Made by a program: the position numbers and the translations under genes. 64,000 nucleotides of DNA from Clonostachys chloroleuca (lineage: Eukaryota > Ascomycota > Sordariomycetes > Hypocreales > Bionectriaceae), in contig JBANAY010000001.1 of assembly GCA_037952775.1 (NCBI GenBank), positions 2,604,001 to 2,668,000 of the forward strand, given 5' to 3'. Shown here piece by piece: positions 10,904-23,761 of this stretch. Numbering within the stretch: position 1 is the stretch's first letter; the number at the start of each line of letters is the position of its first letter. The notes under the pieces are model-generated. The model was not told the origin of the DNA and did not search any database. It was given only the letters and a program-made list of their open reading frames with translations.

Positions 10904-12466
10904 GTTGCAGGCAGAGCAGGCTGGCGAAAGAAAAACTCGAAAGAAATTATATTCAACAAGCGTGTCACATAGTGAGCTAGAAGACGAAGAGGCACGTGGT
11001 TGGCAGGCGCATCTACGTAAGGAGTTGTCAGGGTCAAGGACAGCTTGATATTACTCCTACCACGTACGTTAGTACCTACGACTAAGCAATGGTCCATGTA
11101 GCGTCACCTATGTAACAATCGCGTGGACAGCTGTCAAGGTATCGGGACAGTGATTGGCCCCAGCGCCCCAAGCACAGGGCAGACAGCGTACTCCAGCGGC
11201 AATACAGCATCAATTGGGTGACAGAAATGAGACAACCAAATGGACAGCAGCAATAACTACAATGAAGCAATGTAAACGAGATAGATTGACAATTTATAGT
11301 AACCAATTCTCGAATATTTATTACTAGATCTTCAAAACCTGAAAACATCGGTCACAGGCTCGGAAACATAAGAATATCTAATGTTGGGGTGCTTTATTTT
11401 TAACGTCACTTAGCTCAGCTCGTGATCGATACAGTTCCTGACTGTCCAACTAAGGACGCCTACCTGCAAAAATCAAGAGAGCAGCATACAAGTGGATGTT
11501 CTGGCTTCAGATACTGGAAGATCAAGGGTATCTGTCGAATTGATCGAGGTCTGTGACTACTGCGTGATTGACAATTACGATGAGGCTTGGCTCCCATCCA
11601 AGCTGCTAACTGAAGACACCACTTTGATGGTCTGCCCACAACTCAATGATCTTAGAAAGCAGCGTCCAGGCGAAACTTTGGGTCCTCGTAAGTTTAAATA
11701 TTTCTTCTGCATTCGTCACACCACTGTCACTCGTGGGCATGGGCGAATTGGGGATACGGGAAGCTCAAGGTTTGGATATGCAGGTCTTGGGTCACCAACT
11801 CGTCATGTCACTACGAACATGAGGATGCACACCCAGGGTCAAGCCAATTGGTCGCTAGCATCGCTGCAGATATTTCAGGGTCCGCCGCATCTGGATATCA
11901 CCCGGGAAGAAGGGCCCTCTGCAAGCCATTGAGCATTAGGCTCCAATGGGATCGCTAAACCGAGCCAGGCATGGATCTGAGGCGACTTGGCCGAAGGCCA
12001 GTCCGTTGCAGCAAGCGGGGACGAAACACACCACACAAATCTGTTCCGCATCAGTGAGTAATCCTGTGAACGGGTCGGTGCGGGTGCCCGAGGAACCCTT
12101 TCGATACTGGTTTGGAAGAGGGCACGCTGGTCGGAGAAATATGCAGCGGATAGATAGGTGAGTAGATTATCTAGGAGATAGAGTTATGGAGGTTATGTAT
12201 GCTTTCCGGAGCAAGCAGCCTCGGACAAGGGCTTCCTCCAGCACTTCTGTGCAATGCCGCGGCCACCAGGAGCTGTCCCCTCCCAGACAAACATGGAATA
12301 GATTACCGACAGGCAGGTCAGGCAGCAGTGGCAACGGCACCAGCATCAGCAACAGGCAGTATGGAGCACTGTTATTACGGTTGCTTGGTGACAAGCGGCG
12401 TCGGACAGTGAAGGGATGGAGGGGCACCAATCACACGGGCGAGAAAAAAATTCGAGACCAGACCAA
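10904..12466. promoter_or_regulatory. Divergent intergenic region, VPS52 (-) and eIF5A (+)
   Basis: About 1.6 kb lies between the two divergent genes. The frames in it (for example 11492-11932) resemble no family I know and have no supporting neighbours. I see no RNA gene. Confidence 0.55.
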
Positions 12467-12644
12467 GCAGGCGCACTTTTACCCTCGCCCCTCCCATGCC
12501 ACTAAGCATCTCTTTTCTCCCCTCCTCTCCTACCTATTCTATTTCTCTCCCTCCAGCTATCCATCTTTCCCACAACCACCACCCTCATCAACCCCTTCTT
12601 CTTCTTTCTTGTCGACGACTCCGTTCTGTGCGCTATCCATCAAA
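12467..12644 (+). promoter_or_regulatory. Pyrimidine-rich core promoter/leader of eIF5A
   Basis: The coding strand is strikingly C/T-rich just before the ATG, with long runs of CTC, TTCTTC and CCCTCC. Pyrimidine tracts at the transcription start are a known mark of highly expressed fungal genes. The start codon context is CAAAATGGC. Confidence 0.6.
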
Positions 12645-13694
12645 ATGGCTGAAGAGGTAAGCTTGTCTCTCAATCTTGCCTGCCCGCGCACTGCCCGCGC
12701 ACCTTGACCTGTTCTCTTTTTTTTGCGCCGTCGCCCTTCCTGGCCACACAAAAAATCACCCCGCATTGTGGCTCGTGCCCCACGACCAGCAGAACACCAA
12801 AGGGCAATATTATTACTGTTATCGAATTGAGTCATCTCGAGCCTCGTCCAATACTTCAAATAATTTTCTGCGACGCGAATAACAGACTTCGCGCTTGAAT
12901 TGTTCCAGTCTTGCGGGGTTCAGAGGCACGATTCCGATGAAGAGAGCCAGCACGCGCACGACCACCCCCTCCAACCGCACCACTTTCCCTCTTGGGCATT
13001 CTCGCTCCTCACCTCCCCTGCCCTCTTCATCGCATATGTCCATAACCAACACAACACATCGTATGGAAACCTGTTGCTAACCACCATTCTCATCAGCATG
13101 ATGTTACCTTCGAGTCCGCCGATGCCGGCGCCTCGCTGACCTACCCCATGCAGTGTTCTGCTCTGCGCAAGAACGGTTTCGTCGTCATCAAGAACCGCCC
13201 CTGCAAGATTGTCGACATGTCCACCTCCAAGACTGGAAAGCACGGTCACGCCAAGGTCCATCTCGTCGCTCTCGACATCTTCACTGGCAAGAAGTACGAA
13301 GATCTCAGTCCCTCCACCCACAACATGGACGTCCCCAACGTCTCCCGCCGCGAGTACCAGCTTGTAAGTCATTCCATAAGCAAGCGAGCTTCCCATATTT
13401 CTGGAACGTAAATCTAATTGGGTCTGCAGCTCGACATTTCCGATGATGGTTTCCTCTCTCTCATGAACGATGATGGTGACACCAAGGATGATGTTCGCAT
13501 GCCCGACGGTGAAGTTGGCGACAAGATCACCAAGCTCTTCAAGACCGAAGAGAAGGACACAAGTATGTAACCCTGATATCTGTACTACGTTGAACTCGTC
13601 ACTAACTTGTTTCCTTTTCCCAGACGTCGTCATTCTCACCTCCATGGGTGAAGAGGCTGCCGTTGAAGCCAAGGAGGCTCCCAAGCAGGGTTAA
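12645..13694 (+). CDS. Translation factor eIF5A
   Basis: Exons 12645-12656, 13097-13363, 13430-13562 and 13624-13694 join exactly to 160 residues. The first coding exon holds only MAEE, followed by a 440-nt intron, by far the longest in the window. The N-terminal SH3-like domain has the invariant loop [12 protein letters not shown]; Lys52 is the expected hypusine site. The C-terminal OB domain contains [19 protein letters not shown]. eIF5A frees ribosomes stalled at proline-rich and other slow codons and is essential in eukaryotes. Length and every core motif match the family, so this is one of the surest calls here. The long first intron with a pyrimidine-rich leader suggests transcriptional control of an abundant protein (inference). 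Confidence 0.97.
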
Positions 13695-14477
13695 AAAGTT
13701 TTCTTTTAGCTCCACATGCCGCCTCCTGCACTCCTGGCTTCTCTATCGTTGCTCATTTGTTGAGCTTTGTCTCGGTGGATTTGAATTTTGATATTTGGAA
13801 CATTCATCAAGTATCCATGAGTGGCGGTTTGGTCCGTTGCATGTGAGGATATGATACGGACGAGGATTTATGACTTCTATACACAATGGTCCATGAATAT
13901 GCCCATGCAACGATGCTGATTTCCTTGTTTTCAATAACGTCGCTGCCATGTCATCCAGGCACACAATGTATTCCCATAAAAATGAAAAGAAAGGAAAAGG
14001 AGAGAAGAGCTTTGGAGATATGACCATTAAACTCCGGCCCCAGTATTGTGATAGAAAAAAAGTTATTTTTCGTTTGTCAATGTGTGTAGCAAATCGTGCG
14101 TACGCCGAAAAATAAAATTATACAACCGGAAATCGAGCTACGTTGTTGTTGAACTCATACCATCCATGTTGGCTGACCATCGGAATCCAATTTAGCGTCT
14201 ACCAAAGGAGGAACCCACCCTGAACAAGTAGCTGTTTGCCAGATGCCGAAACCAGCAAGAGCTTCCACCCCACAGCTTGTAAATCAATTCAAAGTGATGG
14301 GATTATCGTTGCAACTGCGGAATTAAGAGTTTGGTCTAGTGGGAAATAGGCCGGTTCTCCCTTTACCTTGTCTTTGTCAAATGGATTCACCGCTTTACTC
14401 TCAGAGATGCCGTTTATTGAAATTTAGATCGTCCAGCCTCTTGACCCGAAGACAACACCTCGATAACAACAATCAAC
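13695..14477. other. Gene-free stretch between eIF5A and the Rrn7-like gene
   Basis: These 783 bases hold the eIF5A 3' region (AATAAAAT around 14110 is a possible polyadenylation element) and the promoter of the next gene. No protein or RNA gene is supported. Confidence 0.5.
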
Positions 14478-16329
14478 ATGGCTGAGCGAAGTGAAACACG
14501 AAAGCTCCCGCGAGGTGAGCGATGCACGCAGTGCGGAGACCGAAGATACTATCTGGAGAATGGCCTTCGGTTTTGCGCATCCAACGGCCATGAGATCGAG
14601 GTGAGTACCTGCACTATGCTATGCCATGAAGGATTCACGATAAATACCCGAGGGGATGGCAGTATGCTGAATGTGCATTCAGGGCTTCGTTCAATTTGAC
14701 CTTGGTGAGGAAGAAGACTCTGGTAAGATGGGCATGGTCACGAGAAAAGAGAAGGAACGCAAGGAGCGAGAGAGAAAGCACCTCACTGGACTGGCGGGTA
14801 AGAGCCTGTTTCTGGAAGCTCTCCAGCTCATCTTAAGATATCAGCTGTCTTGGATGATCCACGAAAAAGGGTTCAGAGAAGAACTTGAAACGGTTGTTCG
14901 TGACCTCTGGGATCTCCGAATCCGGGCTTTCTCATCCCTCGTTCCAGACGAGACCGAGGCTCCGGACACATTGGAGGTGTTCAGTTCTCAGCCGCTACCC
15001 GACGAAGGAGAGATTGTCGAAAAACCAACTTCAACAAATCGGAATTGGGACGCCGATAGAGGGTCCAATTGGCCCATGCCCAAGATGAGCGATACTTTAG
15101 GCTTATGTTACCTCGGCTGTCTTCTTCTCAGGATCCCAATACGCATCGGGGAGATTTTTCAATGGGTTACTAGCAACAACATGCCCTACAATCGAGTAGT
15201 AGGTTGGCCACATTCTACACCACCTATGAGGTGCTAAAGTCTAATAAGCTGGCAGTATTTCAGCCTGCCTCAGGAGATGAAAGACCGAATGCCATCGTTT
15301 TTCACCCAAGCGCTGAAATTGCCATTTCAAACGCCCCTTGTTGGTGGAGAGCTACACCAAACAGTTTTACACCTGGTGACGTCCTTTAGCTTCAACTACG
15401 AGCTCAGATTCCCGGCCCTATCTTACGTGCCGATTTTCGTCCAGCTAACTAGAAATCTTTCACTACCAGGTTTGGCTTCCTTTTCTCCATCTCACTCAAT
15501 TTACTAACTTGAAACCCAGCCGAGGTGATCCATGGGGCAAAAGAGCTCTCAAGTGCCCTGAGTTGCACTTTCCAATACCCAATTCGAAAGCAGCGCGTGT
15601 TTCCAATAGATCATCCTGAAATCCTTTTGATATCATTGCTGGTTGTTTCAGCAAAGCTATGCTTTCCTTTCGATGGCAGCCGCCCCCTTGTTACAGATGG
15701 ATATACGTTTGATTGGGGACGGTGGTCTCAAGCAAGGGCAAAACAAGAACAGCCAAATCAAGAAAAGCACTCAATGACCGAGTACTCGGCTCAGGAAATT
15801 GTGTCACTAGACGACGAAGAGCTAGACCAATTCTTCTCGCAGCTTGCAAGCTTAAACGATAGTAAAAGTAAGTCTTGATCCTACTATACTATGCTTTCGC
15901 TCACATTTCATCTCCCTACCTAGTTAAGAATCCAATCACCAGGTTTTTCCCTGTAGAGGATGTTCCAGAGCTAGAGCCTCCGGTTCCAGAAATTGTACCT
16001 CAGGAACTGGACGCGGGCGTGAAGCAGGTTTTGTCTGAAGCCATTCAGAAGTCATCCAATTCAGGCGAAAAGGCTACCGACGAGGATACAGATCTAGGTG
16101 TAAATTATGAAGCATTCGGTCACCTCGAGGATCTAAATGCGCCTGGGAAAACGCTTTACGAAGCTGCAGGTAAGAACATGGCCTCTATCCAATACTCAAA
16201 ACCACTAGCTAATGAGCTGGAAAAGCCGAATTGGGAGGGATGAAAACGGAGACCCTTGTCCGGGCTGTCTACATGCTTGAGCAGCAGGTAATAAAATGGC
16301 AAAGGCAGCAACCCAGCCGAAACACATGA
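14478..16329 (+). CDS. RNA polymerase I core-factor subunit Rrn7 (TAF1B-like)
   Basis: Six exons, 14478-14600, 14683-15198, 15256-15469, 15520-15867, 15924-16169 and 16226-16329, join to 516 residues. The N terminus is the Rrn7 zinc ribbon, with C16, C19, C33 and H38 in RCTQCG...LRFCASNGHE. The TFIIB-like cyclin region follows (KERERKHLTG, then LQLILRYQLSWMIHEKGF), and the gene ends with the TLVRAVYMLEQQVIKW helix. Yeast Rrn7 forms the core factor with Rrn6 and Rrn11 and recruits Pol I to the rDNA promoter in the nucleolus. The exon 2/3 junction (GTA|GTAGGT...GGCAG|TAT) was chosen because it alone yields the conserved MPYNRVYFSLPQEM; a donor three bases earlier is also possible. The 15470 donor GTTTGG is weak but the branch site TTACTAACTT supports it. 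Confidence 0.88.
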
Positions 16330-16660
16330 GACCCAATTTGAAAAGAAAGTGGCGTCATCTATCAGACACACTGCCGTTCATACAAGCCAGACGTTATATC
16401 TGAGCATCGCCAATTGATAGTGTCCTTGCCGTCAGCTACAGGGGTATTCAGGTACCTCAGGCCGGCCGTCTCCACTATCTCGGCGATGAGCACCTAGATG
16501 TGGGGCCATCGAAACACACTCGTCCAAATTGTGGTAGAAACCACGTGACCTCGTCTCTGACCTAGGGTTTTCTTACATTTCTCAACTTTGCCCCACCAAA
16601 TCAGCGCGCAGACTGGACATCTCGAACTTCACATCGACAAGGTCTCAAAATTCAGTCAAG
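16330..16660 (+). promoter_or_regulatory. Short upstream region and leader of ubiquitin-eL40
   Basis: About 330 bases separate the Rrn7-like stop from the A of the split start codon. They must contain the promoter and the first exon of the ubiquitin-eL40 mRNA, whose last base, A16661, is the first base of the ATG. Confidence 0.55.
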
Positions 16661-17332
<672 letters not shown>

Positions 17333-18615
17333 ACGAATCAACCATCTATGTGGCGTCTGGTCTTTCTGGCATTATGGGGTTGGCAAGGAGAGAAGGGTTC
17401 CTTTGTTCGCAGATACTGGCTTTGTTTTTACACTAGCACCGGCAGCTTAGGGAATCCATTCTAGATTACGCAGCTGGATCAAATCGTTGGTCCCCCACGT
17501 ACCGGACGTGACATGCTGCATCGTTGCGTATCCCACATCACTGTAAGCATTGGCAGAAAGATTTAGAAGCACCATGGCATTAAAAAAAGTATCTGGTCTG
17601 CGGTGCAAACTGGGCAGAAGGCTGCCAATAAAAAAAAAACAAGTATCTGAATTTCTGAAAATACATCTCTCCAAAACTTGCAAGTGCCATACAGCCAAGG
17701 CTCTCTATCTCAAGCAGCCCTCCGAGCTTACTAGGAGATTTGTGCCTCTTTTCTCTTTTACGATAAGCAAGAGAATCTAAGATTACGCCTTACACATGAC
17801 TGTCATGCAACAAAATTATATTGATTAAGGATGTTGGTCTATACCCAAAGCCAGCAAACACGGAAAAGTCATCAATGTTGTCGCCAGCAGATCGGGCCCA
17901 GCATCAATTCTTCCCAAAACTCTAGGAAGGGCCGGTGTGGTATAACTTAGCTATGGCTCTAGGGGGAAGACTCACAACCACACCTCTTTCATTAAGCCCG
18001 TTCCTATAGTGTCTATAACCATCTTTATCCTTACCAGTCAGGGCCTAGCCAGATCAAGTGGCCGCATCCTCATAAACATGAAGACGATCACCATAAACAA
18101 TGCAATGCTATCTCGTTTCCTGTTCATCCAACACACTGATGTTTTCCACTCCCTTCTAAGTTTTGGCCAAGCAAGCAAGGAAAAGCAGTTGATTGCAGGT
18201 AATGATCGTAATCATGTTTTTCTCAACTCACACCATAATTTAGGGATAATTGACAATATCAGCGCTATGAAACTCATAGCTTTCGTGCCCAATTGCTAGT
18301 CACAAATCTTCTTAAGGATCCCAAATAGCTGGGAGAATGTTTTGGCCAAATGTGATGAAGGTCCTGATATTATGTAAGATTCACAGTTGTCGCGCAAGAC
18401 TTGTGATTAGTCATCAGCTCTGACGACAACACCCTGTCCAGAGAGCTTGATTGCTTAGCACCAGATCTCAGCAGCAGACAGATCCCGAGATAGATCCTGA
18501 GACTCTTCCGCTGAGAGAATCGCTGCCGCCTCCGAACCCTGAGAGCTCCTTGCTTGATGCTATAGGTGCCTTCCCTTTCTTTACACACAATACTTCGACA
18601 AATACCACAACCACA
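17333..18615. other. Gene-free stretch before the Yip1-family gene
   Basis: These 1.28 kb are relatively A/T-rich, with poly-A runs near 17580-17640. They should hold the eL40 3' end and the next promoter. Frames here are short and resemble nothing. Confidence 0.5.
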
Positions 18616-19653
18616 ATGTCTAGATCAGGGTATGACGCGGTAGTCGATATCGACGATGAGGTACGCGAACTGATGAGGTGGCCTCGATTTGTGATCGCCA
18701 TCGAGCGCAACACAACCATCACCTGCATATACTGACTCACCCTCTCAGGGCGACCTTGGACACACCGATCTTCAAGAAGATCTCGAATTCCACACCTCAA
18801 ACTTCGACAACACAGCTCATGGCTCTCGCAAACCCCCTTCCGCCGGCTTGCCCCCTCCAGCCACGTCCTCCTCCTCTGGTTCTTCGAAGCGCTTCTTGTG
18901 GTCAATTTCCTTCTACGCACAATTTTTCGATGTCGATACTTCTGCCGTGCTGTCCCGCTGCTGGGCTGCGCTCTGGCCCCGCGCCAACTTCCTAGATGTG
19001 CTTGAAGGCAACCCCGACCTCTACGGGCCAGTCTGGATTGCCACCACGGTGGTTCTGATTCTCTTCCTCGGAGGCACTGTAAGCCAGTACCTCTCTGAAA
19101 GAAAAGGCCAAGTTCGCATACGACTTTAGGCTTCTCAGTGGTAAGTTTTTGTAATCTACGAGGTGTTCAGCCCACGCTTTCCGTCGGACCATTGGCTAAT
19201 CTTCCCGCAGGTGCCGCGGGTCTCATCTACGGCTACACCTTGTTCATCCCAATTGGCCTCTTCCTCGCCCTGCGATACTTCGGCAGCGAGCTTGCCAACC
19301 TCCTCGAGTGCTGGGCCCTATACGGCTATGCCAACTTGATCTGGATCCCCGTCGCCATCATCAGCTGGTCTCCTATTAGCATTCTGAACTGGGTGTTTGT
19401 CGGCGTCGGCTTTGCCGTATCTGTCGCCTTCCTCCTCCGAAACCTGTATCCCGTTCTGAGTGCCACGGACCACCAAGTCAGCAAGGTTCTTCTCATCGTC
19501 GTGATTGCGCTCCACGCCGGTCTTACCCTCGCCATCAAGATTCTGTTCTTCGCCCACGACAGCCCGGTGGCACAGACCCCGTCGACCCCTGGAGGCGGAG
19601 ACACGACCACCCCCGACCAGGCTGATAACTCCACCGCCGCTATGTTCTTCTAA
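18616..19653 (+). CDS. Yip1-family Golgi membrane protein, YIPF1/Yip5 type (apparent 1-nt insertion)
   Basis: Exons 18616-18660, 18749-19140 and 19211-19653 encode about 292 residues. The N-terminal cytosolic part begins MSRSGYDAVVDIDDE/GDLGHTDLQE and continues to FDVDTSAVLSRCWAAL. Five hydrophobic segments follow, starting VWIATTVVLILFLGG and ending LLIVVIALHAGLTLAIKI, the Yip1 domain layout. Members bind Rab GTPases and act in Golgi and endosome membrane traffic. Between SQYLSE and FAYDFRLLSG the frame changes by one base (19097-19110, GAAAGAAAAGGCC); dropping one G gives YLSERKAKFAYDF, which fits relatives. A 51-nt GTAAGC...TTTAG segment here was rejected as an intron because it would delete the conserved FAYDFRLL and not restore frame. 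Confidence 0.85.
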
Positions 19654-19933
19654 ACGATCTGTCTCTGGGTGTAAACGGGTTCAGGTGTTATTCCAATATT
19701 TTTTCCACCCCTTTTTTTAGCGGAGTCACTTCCAGGGCATTGATTGTTGGTAGAAAGATAGGCTCAAGATCAAACTGTATGTATGTATTTTTGGGGTTTA
19801 TTTCTTTTTTTTTTTTCTCTTTATTTGTACAATTACCCAAGCTATGCATCAACAAGATACGTTTTGCCTCCGGTAGCCCCCTCAACGCAGAATACGCAAC
19901 GCCACGTCCCGTGCGGGGCTGCATCATTTATAT

Positions 19934-20607
19934 TCAAGACCTCCTCTTGCCCTTGATATACTCCACGGGGCCATTGTGCGCCTGCCAGTCGATCCAGCTT
20001 CCCGAGTACTCCCCAACGTTTGTCCATCCAGCGTGCTGCGCCAGGCCGGCGGCCGACCTGGCCCTCACGCCAGCCTTGCAGTAGAACATGAGCTCCGCGT
20101 CCTTGGCGGGGCGCTCGAACCCGTAGAGGTCGACAAAGTCCTCGTCTGAGATGTGGAAGCTCTGGACGGCGCTGGTGATGGGGATGTTGATGGCGCCGGG
20201 GATCTTGCCCGTGGTAAAGAGCTCTTCTGGTTCTCGTACGTCTAAACAAATGGGAGTTGGTCATTATGCCGAACTGAGGAGGGGAGGGAGGAAGGGCGGG
20301 GCGGTGCTGTTCACATACCGACAAATATCACGCTGGGCTTGTCGTCCGAGGATTCGTTGGCCTTGATCTGCTCCTTGATATCTAGGTGGTTCCATTGTCG
20401 ACTACCGGGGATAGCATCGTCGGAGTAAGAGCGCGAGGCGATCTTTATGGCTGCGGTCGCGCGAGGGATAAGGGGACGTCGCTGGAGGTGGTAGGAGCGA
20501 TTTGCGGCGGATGCCACCTTCGTGGTGATGGAGGCGGATACTCGGGGGGCGGCTGGCGCGGCAGCGCGCAGCAAGACGGTGCTGAGGAATCTTCGAGCCG
20601 CCGCCAT
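19934..20607 (-). CDS. Mitochondrial rhodanese-domain sulfurtransferase
   Basis: Exons 20319-20607 and 19934-20241 join to 198 residues. The first 60 residues are rich in Ala, Arg and Ser and lack acids (MAAARRFLSTVLLRAAAPAA), a typical mitochondrial targeting sequence. The rhodanese domain runs from IKEQI to GSWIDW, with DVREPEEL as the CH2A-type motif and the active-site loop CKAGVRAR, where the Cys would carry the persulfide. The family includes yeast Rdl1/Rdl2, thiosulfate sulfurtransferases. The gene converges with the Yip1-family gene across 280 bases. The substrate is not determined by sequence. Confidence 0.9.
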
Positions 20608-21785
20608 CGTGAGTCGCAGTGGACAAGTCTGGTTTGCGATTGGGTAGGCCGGGAGTCTTAGTCCTGGTGGAATTGTGAGCGGGAGCTATAGCTCGGAGAT
20701 GGGGTTCCGGGAACAGCAGGATAGAGCCCGATTGATAGTTCGGGGTGCGGAGGATCGCTCTAGGAACCATCTTGCATTGAACTTACCTTCACACCTTTGT
20801 CTTCTCCCGGTATTGGGGGTAAATTGTCGTGGTAAGTGCGAGTCCAGTGGGGTTGAAGCTCAGGTATTGTCCCAAGGAACTTGGTGATGATGAAATTCGC
20901 CGACAGCGGCCCCACTTCTTTCCTCTATGTAGGCTCCGGATGCCAACTTTGCTATTCTACAACTCAGCTACCTAGTCTGCAATTATCTTTGTCTATGTTA
21001 TATTCTCAATTTTTGTACTTGTTTGTGTATCTAATAGGTTAGGACTTTTCTTTTGATCCAAAAAGTCAAGGCCCCAATGGTGTTTATCAAGCTTCGGAAG
21101 CTTTCCCACTGCAATGAATAGATTATAACCTACCACCTACTCTTACACTATTCAGAACACTATGCAAATGTTAGCAGTTATTGTTTGTTCTGCCCTTCTG
21201 TTCTAGCATGTGAAGAGGATTTCCCCTGGCCCCAAGATTCTGGATTCAACCCCGTAAACAGCTATATTTGCAATCCAGATCGGTGTGTGGCAGGCCGGCA
21301 AGGCAGGTACATGTCTAGCTCCTTCCCTCGTACGTATTACGCAGCATTGATCTGTAATCGTCAAACCACTCGCACTTCCCAACCGAATTTACCCCGATCA
21401 AGTATTATCACCAGGTATATTCAAATTGAACTGATCTATCCTCTACCAATAATATCCGAGAATATCTCAGCCCGGCCGCCAAAATATGTACATCCTAAAT
21501 CTCGATGCGGCCATTACAATTAGTTTGGGGGATACATTATCCTGATCAACATGGGTCTATTGGCCATTGATATGGTGGCCTCAAGTCCACTCGATCTGGA
21601 CACCCCGCTATCTTTTTTTAAACACTCAAACTTGTCAACGCTGGCGTTGCCCAATCTGGGTCATAAAACAGACCGCGTTCCTTAGACGCGCCTTTTGTCA
21701 ATGCTATATCAGATGGTCGTTGTTTTCGTCAATAGGACATGCTGTTACAGGGCCAGACCGGTCCGGCTTTTCTCCTGCTTCGCGT
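20608..21785. other. Gene-free stretch upstream of the rhodanese gene
   Basis: These 1.18 kb lie between the rhodanese start and the ERG5 stop, both on the minus strand. They carry the rhodanese promoter and the ERG5 3' region. No gene is supported. Confidence 0.55.
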
Positions 21786-23761
21786 CTACCAACCCCTCCT
21801 CTGGAATGTAAGGGGGCAATCATCCTACAGGAGCACGAGTCAGAAATGAAACGCATGAATTCATCCTCAACGAGTCGGAAGCATACCATAGGGAAAATGG
21901 TGGCAAACACCTTGATCTCCTCCGACCTGGGAGTCGCGTGGTGCTGCCAATCTAATTGAACTGATGCCTTTCCCAGGCAGAGAGCCAGGTTCAGCTGCGC
22001 ATATAGCTGACCGAGGCAGTAGTGAGGTCCAACACCAAACACGAGGTAGTTCTTGGCGCCCTTCTCCTCAGCATCACCGGAGTAGTAGCGTTCTGGGTCG
22101 AAGTAATCGGGGTTTTCGTACACCTCGGGGTCGTGCAGAGCCATATAGGTTGTCGGAATCAGCATGGAGCCTAGATAGACGGCAACGGTCAGCACAATCG
22201 ACACAAGAAAACACCACCACGGCAGCCATTTATTCGAATCGAATACTCACCCTTTGGAACCGTGTAACTATCGGTAATGGGGAATGGCTTCTTGACAACA
22301 TAAGGAACCATGAGGACAGGGGGTCGGTATCGCAGAAGCTCACGGATCACAGCTCGTGTGTATTTCAGACCCTCGAGTTGCTCCATGGTAAGCTCTGCGT
22401 GGATATCGCCGTTGCGGACCTTCATATTTTCCTCGCGGACCTTGTCCAGCACGTCGGGACGTTGAGCCATGATCTGAAACAGCCAGGTAACAGCACTGCT
22501 GGTTGCATCCTGTGACGCGAAAAGGAAGGTGAAAACGGTCTGCGCAATCTCGTAGTCGTTGAACATTCGGATCATGGGCTGCGGCTTCTCCAGATTGGCG
22601 GTCGATTCCCCAGTCTCCTCAGCCTCTCGCCACCTCTGGGACTTGATCATAATATCGATCCAGGCGTCCATGATACAGGTAACATCGCCACCAGCGGCCA
22701 TCCGTACCTTGCTCTTCGCCGCGCACTTTGTGAATTCGGTCAAAACCATATCAGCCGCCTTCTTTCCATACCAGGCCTTGGAATAAGGAAGGATAATCGG
22801 GAAGTTGACCAGCTCGAGGGCTGCAGTAATGAGATAATAGTCGTCGGCAATATTCTTGATGGCCTCATCCGAGATATAGTAGCCAACGAAGCTTCGGAGG
22901 GATACGGCGCACATGATCTCGCGGAACTCAGACATGAAGGGGAGAGGGTTGCCGCCATTCTCTTCGGTCAGCCTGGCGAACCGGGCAAAGTAGTCCTTGT
23001 ATACCTGCTCCTGGCCAGGCAAGTACTTGGCAAGGGCCTTGCGTGTGAAGAGGTTGTTTAGGCCTTTGCGAAACTCGGTATGGGGCTTGCCGTCGAGAAA
23101 GACCCAGTTGTCGTGGCCAAGCAGCTTAGGGGCGACATCCACAACCGTTGGTTTGACGTACGAGGGCGAATTGAGAGTCTTTCGGGCCAGGTCTCGGGTC
23201 GAAGCAATAACGACGAATCTATGAAACGGAACTTGATGTCAACTTTCTTCGCCTTCTTCCCTCAATAAGCAACATGGTAGGTTAATCGAACGCACTTGTG
23301 GAAAACGGACACACAACTCAAGGGTCCGCTGAGCCACTTGTTGTAATAGCCCTCGAACCTGGGGTCCATTGAGTCCAGAAAGGGGCCGATGAAGGGCATC
23401 TTCCAAGCGGGACCCGCGATTGAGCCCTTGTTGGCAATATAGCTAACTGTACACAGGGTACGAAATCATTGTGTCAGCTCTCTTCACCTATGACCAAGGG
23501 GTAGGAACAATGAGAAGGTCCAATCGATCTCACAGGCTCTGTCCAATCGGACGAGTTGCCGATCGATCAAGACGAAGGATATCCATGCATACCTTGGTCG
23601 TAAATAACACACATAGCGACGACCGTCAACAAGACTGTCCAGATGTTGGGGGCGGTCAATGTTCCAAAGAGGAACTCCATGTTGGGTGATATAGCCATGC
23701 CGGCCATTTTGGTCTGCGCCAACACCGAGGTGAAGGCAGAGGAAGTGGTGTTTGCGTTCAT
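21786..23761 (-). CDS. ERG5: Sterol C-22 desaturase, cytochrome P450 CYP61 (ERG5)
   Basis: Five exons, 23593-23761, 23296-23446, 22251-23218, 21887-22170 and 21786-21824, give 536 residues. An N-terminal membrane anchor ([15 protein letters not shown]) is followed by the CYP61 hallmark [20 protein letters not shown], the I-helix [12 protein letters not shown], the ExxR motif in [11 protein letters not shown] and the haem loop [14 protein letters not shown]5 introduces the C22-23 double bond in ergosterol synthesis at the ER. The last exon is only 39 nt and encodes [12 protein letters not shown]; reading through the last intron instead gives a long unrelated tail, so the splice is well supported. 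I chose the ATG at 23761; an in-frame ATG at 23842 would add 27 polar residues before the anchor. All summed exons stay in frame. Confidence 0.95.

Noticed and set aside
11492..11932. 146-codon frame in the VPS52/eIF5A intergenic region
   Set aside because: No recognisable domain, no splice support and no conserved feature; it reads as chance.
12920..13684. 254-codon open frame antisense to eIF5A
   Set aside because: It runs through the introns and exons of a certain gene and is Val/Glu/Gly-rich, as expected of the reverse of biased codons. It is a shadow.
19079..19129. 51-nt GTAAGC...TTTAG segment as an intron of the Yip1-family gene
   Set aside because: It would remove the conserved FAYDFRLL and, being a multiple of three, would not repair the frame.
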